DNA of 64,000 nt from Ascidia mentula (GCA_947561715.1 OX387198.1:19347645-19411644), one strand, 5' to 3'; positions 47,467-57,601 are shown, numbered from the stretch's first letter. Made by a program: numbers and translations. Notes: generated by a model from the letters alone, not told the origin.

Positions 47467-47584
47467 GTCTACGGCCATACCAGGTTGAAAGCACCCGATC
47501 TCGTTCGATCTCGGCAGTTAAGCAACCTCGGGCTTGGTTAGTACTTGGATGGGTGACCGCCTAGGAATACCAAGTGTTGTAGTC
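47467..47584 (+). rRNA. 5S rRNA copy 13
   Basis: Exact majority sequence. Confidence 0.95.
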
Positions 47585-47650
47585 ATTTCACTATTTGCAC
47601 AAAGTATGCTTTGAATTGCCCATAAATGTCGTCAAAACAGACTAACAAAC

Positions 47651-47768
47651 GTCTACGGCCATACCAGGTTGAAAGCACCTGATCTCGTTCGATCTCGGCA
47701 GTTAAGCAACCTCGGGCTTGGTTGGTACTTGGATGGGTGACCTCCTAGGAATACCAAGAGTTGTAGTC
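47651..47768 (+). rRNA. 5S rRNA copy 14
   Basis: C30T, A74G, G93T, T109A. Confidence 0.87.
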
Positions 47769-47834
47769 ATTTTTCTATTTATACAAAGTATGCTTTGAAT
47801 TGCGCATAAAGATCGTCATAACAGACTAACAAAC

Positions 47835-47952
47835 GTCTACGGCCATACCAGGTTGAAAGCGCCCGATCTCGTTCGATCTCGGCAGTTAAGCAACCTCGGG
47901 CTTGGTTAGTACTTGGATGGGTGACCGCCTAGGAATACCAAGTGTTGTAGTC
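47835..47952 (+). rRNA. 5S rRNA copy 15
   Basis: A27G. Confidence 0.92.
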
Positions 47953-48018
47953 ATTTTACTATTTACCCAAAGTATGCTTTGAATTGCCCATAAATGTCGT
48001 CAAAACAAACTAACAAAC

Positions 48019-48136
48019 GTCTACGGCCATACCAGGTTGAAAGCACCCGATATCGTTCGATCTCGGCAGTTAAGCAACCTCGGGCTTGGTTAGTACTTGG
48101 ATGGGTGACCGCCTAGGAATACCAAGTGTTGTAGTC
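48019..48136 (+). rRNA. 5S rRNA copy 16
   Basis: C34A. Confidence 0.92.
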
Positions 48137-48202
48137 ATTTTTCTATTTACACAAAGTATGCTTTGAATTGCGCATAAAGATCGTCATAACAGACTAACAA
48201 AC

Positions 48203-48320
48203 GTCTACGGCCATACCAGGTTGAAAGCACCCGATCTCGTTCGATCTCGGCAGTTGAGCAACCTCGGGCTTGGTTGGTACTTGGATGGGTGACCGCCTAG
48301 GAATACCAAGTGTTGTAGTC
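48203..48320 (+). rRNA. 5S rRNA copy 17
   Basis: A54G, A74G. Confidence 0.92.
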
Positions 48321-48386
48321 ATTTTTCTGTTTACACAAAGTATGCTTTGAATTGCGCATAAAGATCGTCATAACAGACTAACAAAC

Positions 48387-48504
48387 GTCTACGGCCATAC
48401 CAGGTTGAAAGCACCCGATCTCGTTCGATCTCGGCAGTTAAGCAACCTCGGGCTTGGTTAGTACTTGGATGGGTGACCGCCTAGGAATACCAAGTGTTGT
48501 AGTC
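48387..48504 (+). rRNA. 5S rRNA copy 18
   Basis: Exact majority sequence. Confidence 0.95.
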
Positions 48505-48570
48505 ATTTTTCTATTTACACAAAGTATGCTTTGAATTGCGCATCAATGTCGTCATAACAGACTAACAAAC

Positions 48571-48688
48571 ATCTACGGCCATACCAGGTTGAAAGCACCC
48601 GATCTCGTTCGATCTCGGCAGTTAAGCAACCTCGGGCTTGGTTAGTAATTGGATGGGTGACCGCCTAGGAATAACAAGTGTTGTAGTC
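48571..48688 (+). rRNA. 5S rRNA copy 19
   Basis: G1A, C78A, C104A; the first transcribed base differs. Confidence 0.85.
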
Positions 48689-48754
48689 ATTTTTCTGTTT
48701 ACACAAAGTATGCTTTGAATTGCCTGTAAATGTCGTCAAAACAGACTAACAAAC

Positions 48755-48872
48755 GTCTACGGCCATACCAGGTTGAAAGCACCCGATCTCGTTCGATCTC
48801 GGCAGTTGAGCAACCTCGGGCTTGGTTGGTACTTGGATGGGTGACCTCCTAGGAATACCAAGTGTTGTAGTC
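48755..48872 (+). rRNA. 5S rRNA copy 20
   Basis: A54G, A74G, G93T; its downstream spacer carries the retrotransposon. Confidence 0.88.
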
Positions 48873-48904
48873 ATTTTTCTATTTATACAAAGTATGCTTT
48901 GAAT

Positions 48905-49425
48905 TGTAACCGAAATTAGCTTGTCTTGGGCTTAGGCTACTCTGCACTAACGGCTTATCGCAGAGGCTTGGAGTCACACGACCAAGGTGGCTATTTTTGT
49001 AATACAATAGAAAAACGCTAATAGGTATAAAAAGAATAAAACGATAAAAGCGCGAATAAAACAACGTTTGTTTTAAGACTGGCACAAAATACACATTCCA
49101 CTACGACTAGCGTTCATCAGCAATTACCACATAAGATCTCCCACCAAAAACAGTGTTTACCACACGCCACCGCCAGAGAACTGTCTGGCTTTTGCTCATT
49201 ATTTCTCTCGCCAGCGCTTGACCAATCATTTCTGCCCGCGTTTGCCACGCAAGCATGATCACTGGGGCATATTAAAACGAGTAAATTGCAAAATAATTAC
49301 AAATATATTATAAAGGTGAGTGTGAAAAGTAAACAAAGAAAAACATGTGAGTTAAAGTGAAGGTGAAGTGAAAATACAAAAAGAAATAAAGCGTGTGAAA
49401 AACAAAACGAACAAAGACGTTTACA
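48905..49425 (-). repeat. LTR, 3' copy relative to the element
   Basis: 521 bp, near-identical to 54282-54803. It is preceded inside the element by a run of six Gs on the minus strand that fits a polypurine tract. Confidence 0.95.
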
Positions 49426-49431
49426 CCCCCC
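49426..49431 (-). other. Candidate polypurine tract
   Basis: Six consecutive Gs on the minus strand directly abut the 3' LTR, the expected place for the plus-strand primer. It is short for a PPT. Confidence 0.5.
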
Positions 49432-49454
49432 ACGTTAAAAATTGTCCTACTCCG

Positions 49455-50210
49455 TTAGGACGCTTGATAAAATTTGGTTTGTCGCCGATTTCGCTGTGGC
49501 CGGCTATCATTCATCGTCGCCGCATCGTCATTTATGTCGGCGCCCAAACCTTGACCAACGTCCATCAATGGCCGCGTAGGCAACCCTGTATCCTTCGCGG
49601 TGGGTGTGTCCGTGCGTGTTTCGCTTTGTGGTGTGTAGATAACAAAATTGTCTGTGTCGTGCAGCCCGAGCTCATCTGGCTGCGTGTTTCGGCGTTCTTT
49701 TTCATGGTAAGGCATGTTTGCCTTTTTCAAGCAGTTAAAATGTACTTGCTGCTGTTTGCCATCCTCTCCTTCAATAAGGTAATTCACCATACCGTGTTGC
49801 TCAATAACTTTAAAAGGGCCTTTGTATGGTCTGATGAATTTTCGGCACTCTCCAGGCGGAACCACCGGATTCTCCAAAAGAACGATGTCGCCTTTCTTGA
49901 TTTCGTCTCCATGCCGTCGTCTATTGTATTGTTCTTGCATGTGAACTCGTTGGGTCGTCAGGGTTTCTCTGGCTACTTCCTCAGCCAGCCGCAACCGAGC
50001 TCGTAGCCCATCCAAATAAACCAGCGGAGTCGTTGCCACTTCTTTATCTGGAGAAATGAGATCGGCGGGTAGGCGCAGTTCGTGTCCTGTAAGTAGAAAG
50101 TGAGGGGATACCCCCGTGCTTTCATGCCGGCTTGCGTTGTACGAAGCCACCACCGCCGACAGTGCTTCATCCCATTGTTTATTATCGCGTTGGACGTAAT
50201 TGCGGAGCAT
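49455..50210 (-). pseudogene. C-terminal integrase part of the LTR element, out of frame with gag-pol
   Basis: 251 codons open. It contains the end of the integrase core (WDEALSAVVASYNASRHEST) and the C-terminal GPY/F-type module (RPYKGPFKVIEQHG), followed by a low-complexity tail. It is separated from the main frame by a one-base frame change in a run of five Gs near 50235-50239. It could be a decayed copy or a sequencing indel. The ATG at 50210 is probably not a real start. Confidence 0.85.
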
Positions 50211-50212
50211 TG

Positions 50213-53200
50213 TTATGATGGTGCGGTTGTTGCGTTCGACTCCCCCATCGCGGGGTGATATGGCGTCGTTCGGGTCTTTTTACAACCCATCAACCTCACC
50301 AGTTCTGCAAATAATTTGCTTTCGAAATTCCCCCCTTGATCGGAGTGAATTACCTCAGGTACCCCATGTACCGTTAGCCACCTGTGAAACAAAATGCTCG
50401 CTGTTTCATGTGCGGTTTGATGCCGCATAGGCCACGCTCTGACATATTTTGTGAATAAATCACAAGCGACTAGGATATACTGGTATTCTGTCCTAGTTAA
50501 CGGAAGTGGACCAAGCACATCAATCTCAACGCGTTGCATCGGTCGCATTTCTTGTGATGGAACTAACGGTGCTCGGGTGGTAGTGGTTGGTTTCTTATTT
50601 CGTTGACAGTGTTCGCATTTACGGCAATAAGCCTCGGTCTCTTCTCTCCATTTTAGCCAGTAAAAACGCTGTGACAGTTTGCTCAGGGTTTTAGCCATTC
50701 CCAAGTGTCCCCCGCCATGTACCTGGTCGTGGCACGCGGACAGCACTTCGCTGCGCATGGCAAAGGGTACCAACACTTTCTGAACATCGTTTAAACCTGA
50801 CACCGCACCAGGGTCAGTAATGAATAGCACCCCACCGTGACATGAGAGCCGCTTGAAAAGGCTCCATAAGTGTTTTGTCTCTGCCGACAGGCGTTTAACG
50901 TGGCGAAAAGACGGCCTTATACCCTGTTGCACCCATTTCACTACAGGACGCAAACTTAAGTCCCCATACTGCGCTTCTGCTACATGGGTGGACTCATACC
51001 CGTACTCCGCCTTTAAATCAAGTGCAAGTACCTCTTCCAATGACTCATCCTCACGAACTGTGTAAGGGAATCCGTCATCTTCCGGTTGCCTCCGGCTAAG
51101 CGCGTCTGCGTTTGTGTGCTTCTTTCCGGGCCGGTGTTGAAGATCAAAATTGTAACTAGCCAGGTGTTCAACCCATCGAGCACATTGTCCATAGAGTTCC
51201 CTGGATCTCCACAGCCAGCGAAGGGATGAATGGTCTGTGCGCAACAAAAATTTCGATCCGAGCAAATAACTGCGATACAACTTAGTCGCAAATATGACGG
51301 CCAGCAATTCCTTGCGAGTTGTGGAATAATGCTTTTCAGCTTTGCTCAATGATCTACTGCCGTAAGCGATCACATGCTCCTTACCGTCAATTTCCTGACC
51401 GAGAACACAACCCACGGCTGTGTCCGAGGCATCGGTGTCCAACACGAAGGGTCGGCTAAAGTCGGGATACTGTAGGACTGGAGCTGTTGTCAGAATTCTT
51501 TTCAGGCTGGCGAACGCCTGCTGGCAACTGTCCGTCCAGAGAAAACGATGTCCCTTTTCTGTCAATTTGTGTAAGGGGGAGGCGATACGAGCGTAATCTT
51601 TAAAAAACTTTCTGTAATACGATGTAAGACCCACAAATTGACGCACCTGTTTTACAGATTTTGGTACTGGCCAATCTTTAACTGATTGTACCTTATCGGG
51701 GTCGCATCGTATTCCTTGTTTTGACACTATGTGGCCAAGGAATCGCACTTCATCTTTGAACAGGTCGCACTTCGTGGGCTTTAGTGTAAGTCCAGCCGAC
51801 TCTAGGCGTGAAAGAACATCTTCAAGACGCTGCATGTGTTCGTTGAAATTTCTACCATAAACAATCACATCGTCTAAGTATGCGAGTGTTCCTTGCCACT
51901 CTATACCCTGCAGCACAATACGCATTAGGTGTTGGAAGCTTGCCGCTGAGTTGCATAATCCCATAGGCATCACGGTGAATTCAAACAAACCCATGTGACT
52001 GGCAAAGGCTGTCTTCTCCCTTGATTGTTCGTCCATGGGGATCTGCCAGTAGCCAGATTTCAGATCAAGGGTGGAAAAGAAACGTGACCCAGACATTTCA
52101 TCCAGGCTATCATCAACCCGGGGAATAGGGTAACTGTTTTTTTTGGTTGCTTCGTTTACTTGTCGATAGTCGACGCAAAATCGTAACTCACCAGACTTCT
52201 TTTTCACCAGAACAATTGAACTTGACCATGGCGAGGTTGAAGGTCTCACGAGTCCTTGGCTTCGCATTTCGTTGATGATCTTCTCAACCTCCGTTTTATG
52301 ATGGATGGACATTCTTCGAGGATGTTGACGAATTGGTGCCGCATCCCCGGTGTCGATCGAATGTCGAACAAGATCAGTCCGGCCTAGGTCAAAGTTACAT
52401 GTCGAAAATGCTTTTTGATGGCGGCAAAGAAGTTTTAAAACATCCGCCCTCTGGGTTGCCGACAACCCATCTCCGATACTCACGCCTTGGTGAATGCATT
52501 CCCAGCTTTCTTCATTGGTCGGTGTCTGTGCATAGGAGATATTGCAAACTTCCTCTGTAGGTTGCACACCGCTATCTTCAACAACAACACACCATTCCGA
52601 CGATGGGCATGCAACGTTGCCAAAGGCGTGTACTGGAATCGCGACAGCAACCCTGGTTGCTGATGGTACTAGGATTGGGTCATCGCTAAAATTGGCTATA
52701 CGTATGTTTACCTCATTTTTCCGCACAGTTGAAACACAGTTCGCTGTACAGAGTCCAATCTTGTCTGTAAATCCAGGTCTTCGCGCAATATACACTTCAA
52801 AGTCGGGGATGTCTTCTTTGCGGGCGTCAAGGTGGTAACGACATGTGATCCACACCTCCGACATTGGAGGGACTTCTGTGGCGTCGGTCACACAAATATC
52901 TCTGGTACGTTGTACGAAAGACGACGAGAGTAATGGTACCTGGGCACGGCCCGCTGACAACAAATTTTGGTCGTAACACACACTGCAGCGGTTCTTCTGC
53001 AGAAAATCCAATCCCAAAATTAAGTGGTGAGTGACGCCCGACGCGACATATAAACACGTGGGTGCATCTAGCCCTCCCAGTTTAACATTCACAGTGATTT
53101 TTCCAATAACTGAAACCAAACTACCATTAACTCCAGAAAAGCGTTCGTTTTGGCCCAGCGGGGAGATTTTGAGGCGATCATTGCTCAACGTCTCTAAACA

Positions 53201-54217
53201 CTTTTGGCTAATCAAAGATACACTTGCACCAGTATCAACTAAAGCACATACCGGCTCCGAAGCGATGGAAACGTTGACAAACCGGACTAATTGGGGTTTG
53301 GTGGGACTCTTGCGCATGTTCTGATTAGGATTCGAAGTTTTGGTTTCCGTGTCCTTCAAACATACACTTGCTTTTGCCTCTTGGGTCACAGGGGTACCAG
53401 GTCTTTTATTGAAATTCCTGCGAGGCGTAAAACTGGTATGAAAGCCGCGCTTACCTTGCATGGGGCAAAATCTTTGCAAATGTCCTGGTTTACCACAGGC
53501 GAAACAGCGTCGATCCAACCTGTCTGCCATCTGATGTAGTGTTGGTTTCCCCAATCGCTGCACCTCGCGGCGTACCAGCTCAATTTCCTTCTGGAGCGCG
53601 GTCACAGTTTTTTGGAATTCTCGAACGCCGATGTCTGCATCCTTTTCCGGTTGTTTTGATTCTGATGGACCTTGAACATCACGACGACACACGCCTAAAA
53701 CCTGGGACATTTCCGGTACATGCGTGGACAAAACCATCTGAGCGGCCGTCCAAAAGTCCCGTTTATATTCCAACCGTTGCGGCAAGGACCTGGCCATGTG
53801 CTGGTCCAACATGCCAACAAAGAGTAATGAATATAAAACCTCATTTTTAATAGTCTCCTCCGTGGGATAAGCCTTGTCGCCAAGAGCTTTCAAAGCATAC
53901 ACAAAGTCCTTAATGCTTTCCTGTGGCAACTGCCGCCGGCCAAACAACATCGCGCGTGTTTCATGGAGGCGCGAGTGGTCAGAACCTTGCTTTAGGGCGC
54001 GGCTAATTAACTCATCGTACTTCAGTTGAAAAACATTATTGTCGTTTCCCTGAACTAGCCAGCGGAGGTCATCATCAATTGATGTCAAAAAAAGATGACG
54101 ATTCACTTCCTCACTAGCTTTCACACTCTCACAGTACGATTCAAATAAGGCAACAAACTGGCCAACATCTTGTCCCGGTACAAAGCGCGGTGGCGATAAA
54201 AACAAATTAAAAGACAT
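50213..54217 (-). CDS. gag-pol polyprotein of a Ty3/gypsy-type retrotransposon
   Basis: One open frame of 1334 codons, read on the minus strand from 54217. The gag-like region is about 1-230. A CCHC zinc knuckle lies at 238-251 (CFACGKPGHLQRFC). The aspartic protease has the ALVDTGASVSLIS motif around D328. Reverse transcriptase spans about 600-830 with YLDD at 780-783. RNase H follows (VLDTDASDTAVG). Next come the integrase zinc-binding region with two His and CRKCEHC, then the core up to HSDQGGNF. The frame then breaks before the last catalytic part of integrase, which continues in another frame at 49455-50210. Gag and pol share one frame, as in several invertebrate gypsy lineages. Only about 64 nt separate the 5' LTR from the start codon. 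Confidence 0.93.
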   Translation of the reverse strand: MSFNLFLSPPRFVPGQDVGQFVALFESYCESVKASEEVNRHLFLTSIDDDLRWLVQGNDNNVFQLKYDELISRALKQGSDHSRLHETRAMLFGRRQLPQESIKDFVYALKALGDKAYPTEETIKNEVLYSLLFVGMLDQHMARSLPQRLEYKRDFWTAAQMVLSTHVPEMSQVLGVCRRDVQGPSESKQPEKDADIGVREFQKTVTALQKEIELVRREVQRLGKPTLHQMADRLDRRCFACGKPGHLQRFCPMQGKRGFHTSFTPRRNFNKRPGTPVTQEAKASVCLKDTETKTSNPNQNMRKSPTKPQLVRFVNVSIASEPVCALVDTGASVSLISQKCLETLSNDRLKISPLGQNERFSGVNGSLVSVIGKITVNVKLGGLDAPTCLYVASGVTHHLILGLDFLQKNRCSVCYDQNLLSAGRAQVPLLSSSFVQRTRDICVTDATEVPPMSEVWITCRYHLDARKEDIPDFEVYIARRPGFTDKIGLCTANCVSTVRKNEVNIRIANFSDDPILVPSATRVAVAIPVHAFGNVACPSSEWCVVVEDSGVQPTEEVCNISYAQTPTNEESWECIHQGVSIGDGLSATQRADVLKLLCRHQKAFSTCNFDLGRTDLVRHSIDTGDAAPIRQHPRRMSIHHKTEVEKIINEMRSQGLVRPSTSPWSSSIVLVKKKSGELRFCVDYRQVNEATKKNSYPIPRVDDSLDEMSGSRFFSTLDLKSGYWQIPMDEQSREKTAFASHMGLFEFTVMPMGLCNSAASFQHLMRIVLQGIEWQGTLAYLDDVIVYGRNFNEHMQRLEDVLSRLESAGLTLKPTKCDLFKDEVRFLGHIVSKQGIRCDPDKVQSVKDWPVPKSVKQVRQFVGLTSYYRKFFKDYARIASPLHKLTEKGHRFLWTDSCQQAFASLKRILTTAPVLQYPDFSRPFVLDTDASDTAVGCVLGQEIDGKEHVIAYGSRSLSKAEKHYSTTRKELLAVIFATKLYRSYLLGSKFLLRTDHSSLRWLWRSRELYGQCARWVEHLASYNFDLQHRPGKKHTNADALSRRQPEDDGFPYTVREDESLEEVLALDLKAEYGYESTHVAEAQYGDLSLRPVVKWVQQGIRPSFRHVKRLSAETKHLWSLFKRLSCHGGVLFITDPGAVSGLNDVQKVLVPFAMRSEVLSACHDQVHGGGHLGMAKTLSKLSQRFYWLKWREETEAYCRKCEHCQRNKKPTTTTRAPLVPSQEMRPMQRVEIDVLGPLPLTRTEYQYILVACDLFTKYVRAWPMRHQTAHETASILFHRWLTVHGVPEVIHSDQGGNFESKLFAELVRLMGCKKTRTTPYHPAMGESNATTAPS

Positions 54218-54262
54218 TAAGTTCTCTGAAAGCCGTGTGACCCCTTATAAGCGATAGCAGAG

Positions 54263-54279
54263 TCCTGGCGTGCTCGCCA
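54263..54279 (-). other. Candidate primer binding site
   Basis: Two bases inside the 5' LTR the minus strand reads TGGCGAGCACGCCAGGA. It begins TGG, complementary to the CCA end of a tRNA. I cannot say which tRNA. Confidence 0.55.
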
Positions 54280-54281
54280 AA

Positions 54282-54803
54282 TGTAACCGAAATTAGCTTG
54301 TCTTGGGCCTAGGCTACTCTGCACTAACGGCCTATCGCAGAGGCCTGGAGTCACACGACCAAAGTGGCTATTTTTGTAATACAATAGAAAAAGGCTAATA
54401 GGTATAAAAAGATTAAAACGATAAAAGCGAGAATAAAACAACGTTTGTTCTAAGACTGGCACAAAATACACATTCCACTACGACTAGCGTTCATCAGCAA
54501 TTACCACATAAGATCTCCCACCAAAAACAGTGTTTACCACACGCCACCGCCAGAGAACTGTCTGGCTTTTCGCTCATTATTTCTCTCGCCAGCGCTTGAC
54601 CAATCATTTCTGCCCGCGTTTGGCACGCAAGCATGATCACTCGGGCATATCAAAACGAGTAAATTGCAAAATAATTACTAATATATTATAAAGGTGAGTG
54701 TGAAAAGTAAACAAAGAAAAACATGTGAGTTAAAGTGAAGGTGAAGTGAAAATACAAAAAGAAATAAAGCGTGTGAAAAACAAAACGAACAAAGACGTTT
54801 ACA
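54282..54803 (-). repeat. LTR, 5' copy relative to the element
   Basis: 522 bp with TG...CA ends; carries the promoter of the element. Differs from the other LTR by, for example, GGGCCTAGG for GGGCTTAGG and an extra C in CTTTTCGCTC. Confidence 0.95.
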
Positions 54804-54841
54804 GAATTGCGCATGAAGATCGTCATAACAGACTAACAAAC

Positions 54842-54959
54842 GTCTACGGTCATACCAGGTTGAAAGCACCCGATCTCGTTCGATCTCGGCAGTTAAGCAA
54901 CCTCGGGCTTGGTTAGTACTTGGATGGGTAACCGCCTAGGAATACCAAGTGTTGTAGTC
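54842..54959 (+). rRNA. 5S rRNA copy 21
   Basis: C9T, G89A; first copy right of the retrotransposon. Confidence 0.87.
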
Positions 54960-55025
54960 ATTTTTCTATTTACCCAAAGTATGCTTTGAATTGCGCATCA
55001 ATGTCGTGAAAACAGACTAACAAAC

Positions 55026-55143
55026 GTCTACGGCCATACCAGGTTGAAAGCACCCGATCTCGTTCGATTTCGGCAGTTAAGCAACCTCGGGCTTGGTTAG
55101 TACTTGGATGGGTGACCGCCTAGGAATACCAAGTGTTGTAGTC
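55026..55143 (+). rRNA. 5S rRNA copy 22
   Basis: C44T. Confidence 0.92.
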
Positions 55144-55209
55144 ATTTTTCTATTTACCCAAAGTATGCTTTGAATTGCGCATCAATGTCGTGAAAACAAA
55201 CTAACAAAC

Positions 55210-55327
55210 GTCTACGGCCATACCAGGTTGAAAGCACCCGATCTCGTTCGATCTCGGCAGTTAAGCAACCTCGGGCTTGGTTAGTACTTGGATGGGTGAC
55301 CGCCTGGGAATACCAAGTGTTGTAGTC
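55210..55327 (+). rRNA. 5S rRNA copy 23
   Basis: A97G. Confidence 0.92.
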
Positions 55328-55393
55328 ATTTTTCTATTTACATAAAGTATGCTTTGAATTCCCTGTAAATGTCGTCAAAACAGACTAACAAAC

Positions 55394-55511
55394 GTCTACG
55401 GCCATACCAGGATGAAAGCACCCGATCTCGTTCGATCTCGGCAGTTAAGCAACCTCGGGCTTGGTTAGTACTTGGATGGGTGACCGCCTAGGAATACCAA
55501 GTGTTGTAGTC
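55394..55511 (+). rRNA. 5S rRNA copy 24
   Basis: T19A, within the helix II strand. Confidence 0.9.
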
Positions 55512-55577
55512 ATTTTTCTATTTACACAAAGTATGCTTTGAATTGCGCATAAAGATCGTCATAACAGACTAACAAAC

Positions 55578-55695
55578 GTCTACGGCCATACCAGGTTGAA
55601 AGCACCAGATCTCGTTGGATCTTGGCAGTTGAGCAACCTCGGGCTTGGTTGGTACTTGGATGGGTGAACACCTAGGAATACCAAGTGTTGTAGTC
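55578..55695 (+). rRNA. 5S rRNA copy 25
   Basis: C30A, C40G, C46T, A54G, A74G, C91A, G93A; probably non-functional. Confidence 0.75.
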
Positions 55696-55761
55696 ATTTT
55701 TCTGTTTACCCAAAGTATGCTTTGAATTGCGCATAAATGTCGTCAAAACAGACTAACAAAC

Positions 55762-55879
55762 GTCTGCGGCCATACCAGATTGAAAGCACCCGTTCTCGTT
55801 CGATCTCGGCAGTTAAGCAACCTCGGGCTTGGTTAGTAATTGGATGGGTTACCGCCTAGGAATACCAAGTGTTGTATTC
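55762..55879 (+). rRNA. 5S rRNA copy 26
   Basis: A5G, G18A, A32T, C78A, G89T, G116T; probably non-functional. Confidence 0.75.
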
Positions 55880-55945
55880 ATTTTACTATTTGCACAAAGT
55901 ATGCTTTGAATTGCCCATAAATGTCGTCAAAACAGACTAACAAAC

Positions 55946-56063
55946 GTCTACGGCCATACCAGGTTGAAAGCACCCGATCTCGTTCGATCTCGGCAGTTAA
56001 GCAACCTCGGGCTTGGTTAGTACTTGGATGGGTGACCGCCTAGGAATACCAAGTGTTGTAGTC
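55946..56063 (+). rRNA. 5S rRNA copy 27
   Basis: Exact majority sequence; the only one in the right segment. Confidence 0.95.
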
Positions 56064-56129
56064 ATTTTACTATTTGCACAAAGTATACTTTGAATTGCCC
56101 ATAAATGTCGTCAAAACAGACTAACAAAC

Positions 56130-56247
56130 GTCTAAGGCCATACCAGGTTGAAAGCACCCGATCTCGTTCGATCTCGGCAGTTAAGCAACCTCGGGCTTGG
56201 TTGGTACTTGGATGGGTGACCGCCTAGGAATACCAAGTGTTGTAGTC
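56130..56247 (+). rRNA. 5S rRNA copy 28
   Basis: C6A, A74G. Confidence 0.88.
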
Positions 56248-56313
56248 ATTTTTCTATTTACCCCAAGTATGCTTTGAATTGCGCATCAATGTCGTGAAAA
56301 CAGACTAACAAAC

Positions 56314-56431
56314 GTCTACGGCCATACCAGGTTGAAAGCACCCGATCTCGTTCGATTTCGGCAGTTAAGCAACCTCGGGCTTGGTTAGTACTTGGATGGG
56401 TGACCGCCTAGGAATACCAAGTGTTGTAGTC
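56314..56431 (+). rRNA. 5S rRNA copy 29
   Basis: C44T. Confidence 0.92.
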
Positions 56432-56497
56432 ATTTTTCTATTTACCCAAAGTATGCTTTGAATTGCGCATCAATGTCGTGAAAACAGACTAACAAAC

Positions 56498-56615
56498 GTC
56501 TACGGCCATACCAGGTTGAAAGCACCCGATCTCGTTCGATTTCGGCAGTTAAGCAACCTCGGGCCTGGTTAGTACTTGGATGGGTGACCGCCTAGGAATA
56601 CCAAGTGTTGTAGTC
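56498..56615 (+). rRNA. 5S rRNA copy 30
   Basis: C44T, T68C. Confidence 0.9.
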
Positions 56616-56681
56616 ATTTTTCTATTTACCCAAAGTATGCTTTGAATTGCGCATCAATGTCGTGAAAACAGACTAACAAAC

Positions 56682-56799
56682 GTCTACGGCCATACCAGGT
56701 TGAAAGCACCCGATCTCGTTCGATCTCGGCAGTTAAGCAACCTCGGGCTTGGTTAGTATTTGGATGGGTGTCCTCTTTGGTATACCAAGTGTTGTAGTC
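56682..56799 (+). rRNA. 5S rRNA copy 31
   Basis: Type V; the first of this class in the window. Confidence 0.8.
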
Positions 56800-56865
56800 A
56801 TTTTTCTATTTACCCAAAGTATGCTTTGAATTGCCCATAAATGTCGTCAAAACAGACTAACAAAC

Positions 56866-56983
56866 GTCTACGGCCATACCAGGTTGAAAGCACCCGATCT
56901 CGTTCGATCTCGGCAGTTAAGCAACCTCGGGCTTGGTTGGTACTTGGATGGGTGACATCCTAGGAATACCAAGTGTTGTAGTC
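56866..56983 (+). rRNA. 5S rRNA copy 32
   Basis: Type W. Confidence 0.87.
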
Positions 56984-57049
56984 ATTTTTCTATTTATACA
57001 AAGTATGCTTTGAATTGCGCATAAAGATCGTCATAACAGACTAACAAAC

Positions 57050-57167
57050 GTCTACGGCCATACCAGGTTGAAAGCACACGATCTCGTTCGATCTCGGCAG
57101 TTAAGCAACCTCGGGCTTGGTTAGTATTTGGATGGGTGTCCTCTTTGGTATACCAAGTGTTGTAGTC
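57050..57167 (+). rRNA. 5S rRNA copy 33
   Basis: Type V with C29A. Confidence 0.78.
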
Positions 57168-57233
57168 ATTTTTCTATTTACCCAAAGTATGCTTTGAATT
57201 GCCCATATATGTCGTCAAAACAGACTAACAAAC

Positions 57234-57351
57234 GTCTACGGCCATACCAGGTTGAAAGCACCCGATCTCGTTCGATCTCGGCAGTTAAGCAACCTCGGGC
57301 TTGGTAAGTACTTGGATTGGTGACCGCCTAGGAATACCAAGTGTTGTAGTC
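57234..57351 (+). rRNA. 5S rRNA copy 34
   Basis: T73A, G85T; first unit of the 15-unit block. Confidence 0.87.
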
Positions 57352-57417
57352 ATTTTACTGTTTGCACAAAGTATGCTTTGAATTGCCCATAAATGTCGTC
57401 AAAACAGACTAACAAAC

Positions 57418-57535
57418 GTCTACGGCCATACCAGGTTGAAAGCACCCGATCTCGTTCGATCTCGGCAGTTAAGCAACCTCGGGCTTGGTTGGTACTTGGA
57501 TGGGTGACATCCTAGGAATACCAAGTGTTGTAGTC
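57418..57535 (+). rRNA. 5S rRNA copy 35
   Basis: Type W. Confidence 0.87.
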
Positions 57536-57601
57536 ATTTTTCTATTTATACAAAGTATGCTTTGAATTGCGCATAAAGATCGTCATAACAGACTAACAAA
57601 C

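Larger units (their letters stand above)
45995..48570 (+). repeat. 7-unit higher-order repeat (1288 bp), two copies
   Basis: Copies 5-11 (45995-47282) and 12-18 (47283-48570) carry the same ordered variants: G93C, none, C30T set, A27G, C34A, A54G set, none. Spacer changes are shared too, including CATACGTC ahead of copies 6 and 13. Confidence 0.9.
45125..48904 (+). repeat. 5S rDNA tandem array, left segment (20 full units of 184 bp)
   Basis: Genes start at 45259 and recur every 184 bp to 48755. The gene is about 118 nt, ends TTGTAGTC, and is followed by ATTTTT or ATTTTA, the pol III stop. The spacer is about 66 bp. The internal control region is visible (AGTTAAGCAACCTCGGGC and the TGGATGGGTGACC block), and the GGTT/AACC stem of helix II is kept. 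Positions below are numbered from the G of GTCTACGG in the majority sequence. Type V means C78T, A90T, G93T, C95T, A97T, A100T. Type W means A74G, C92A, G93T. Confidence 0.97.
48905..54803 (-). mobile_element. Ty3/gypsy-type LTR retrotransposon inserted in a 5S spacer
   Basis: Two direct LTRs with TG...CA ends (48905-49425 and 54282-54803) flank a gag-pol region read on the minus strand. A 4-bp target duplication GAAT lies on each side (48901-48904 and 54804-54807). Removing the element plus one GAAT restores the exact 184-bp spacing of the array. The LTRs differ by about a dozen substitutions and one single-base indel over about 520 bp, so the insertion is not recent on the scale of the LTR clock. 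The gene order (protease, RT, RNase H, integrase) is that of Metaviridae. No env-like frame is seen. Confidence 0.95.

Noticed and set aside
49368..50006. 212-codon plus-strand ORF
   Set aside because: Antisense shadow of the retrotransposon integrase; no recognisable protein.
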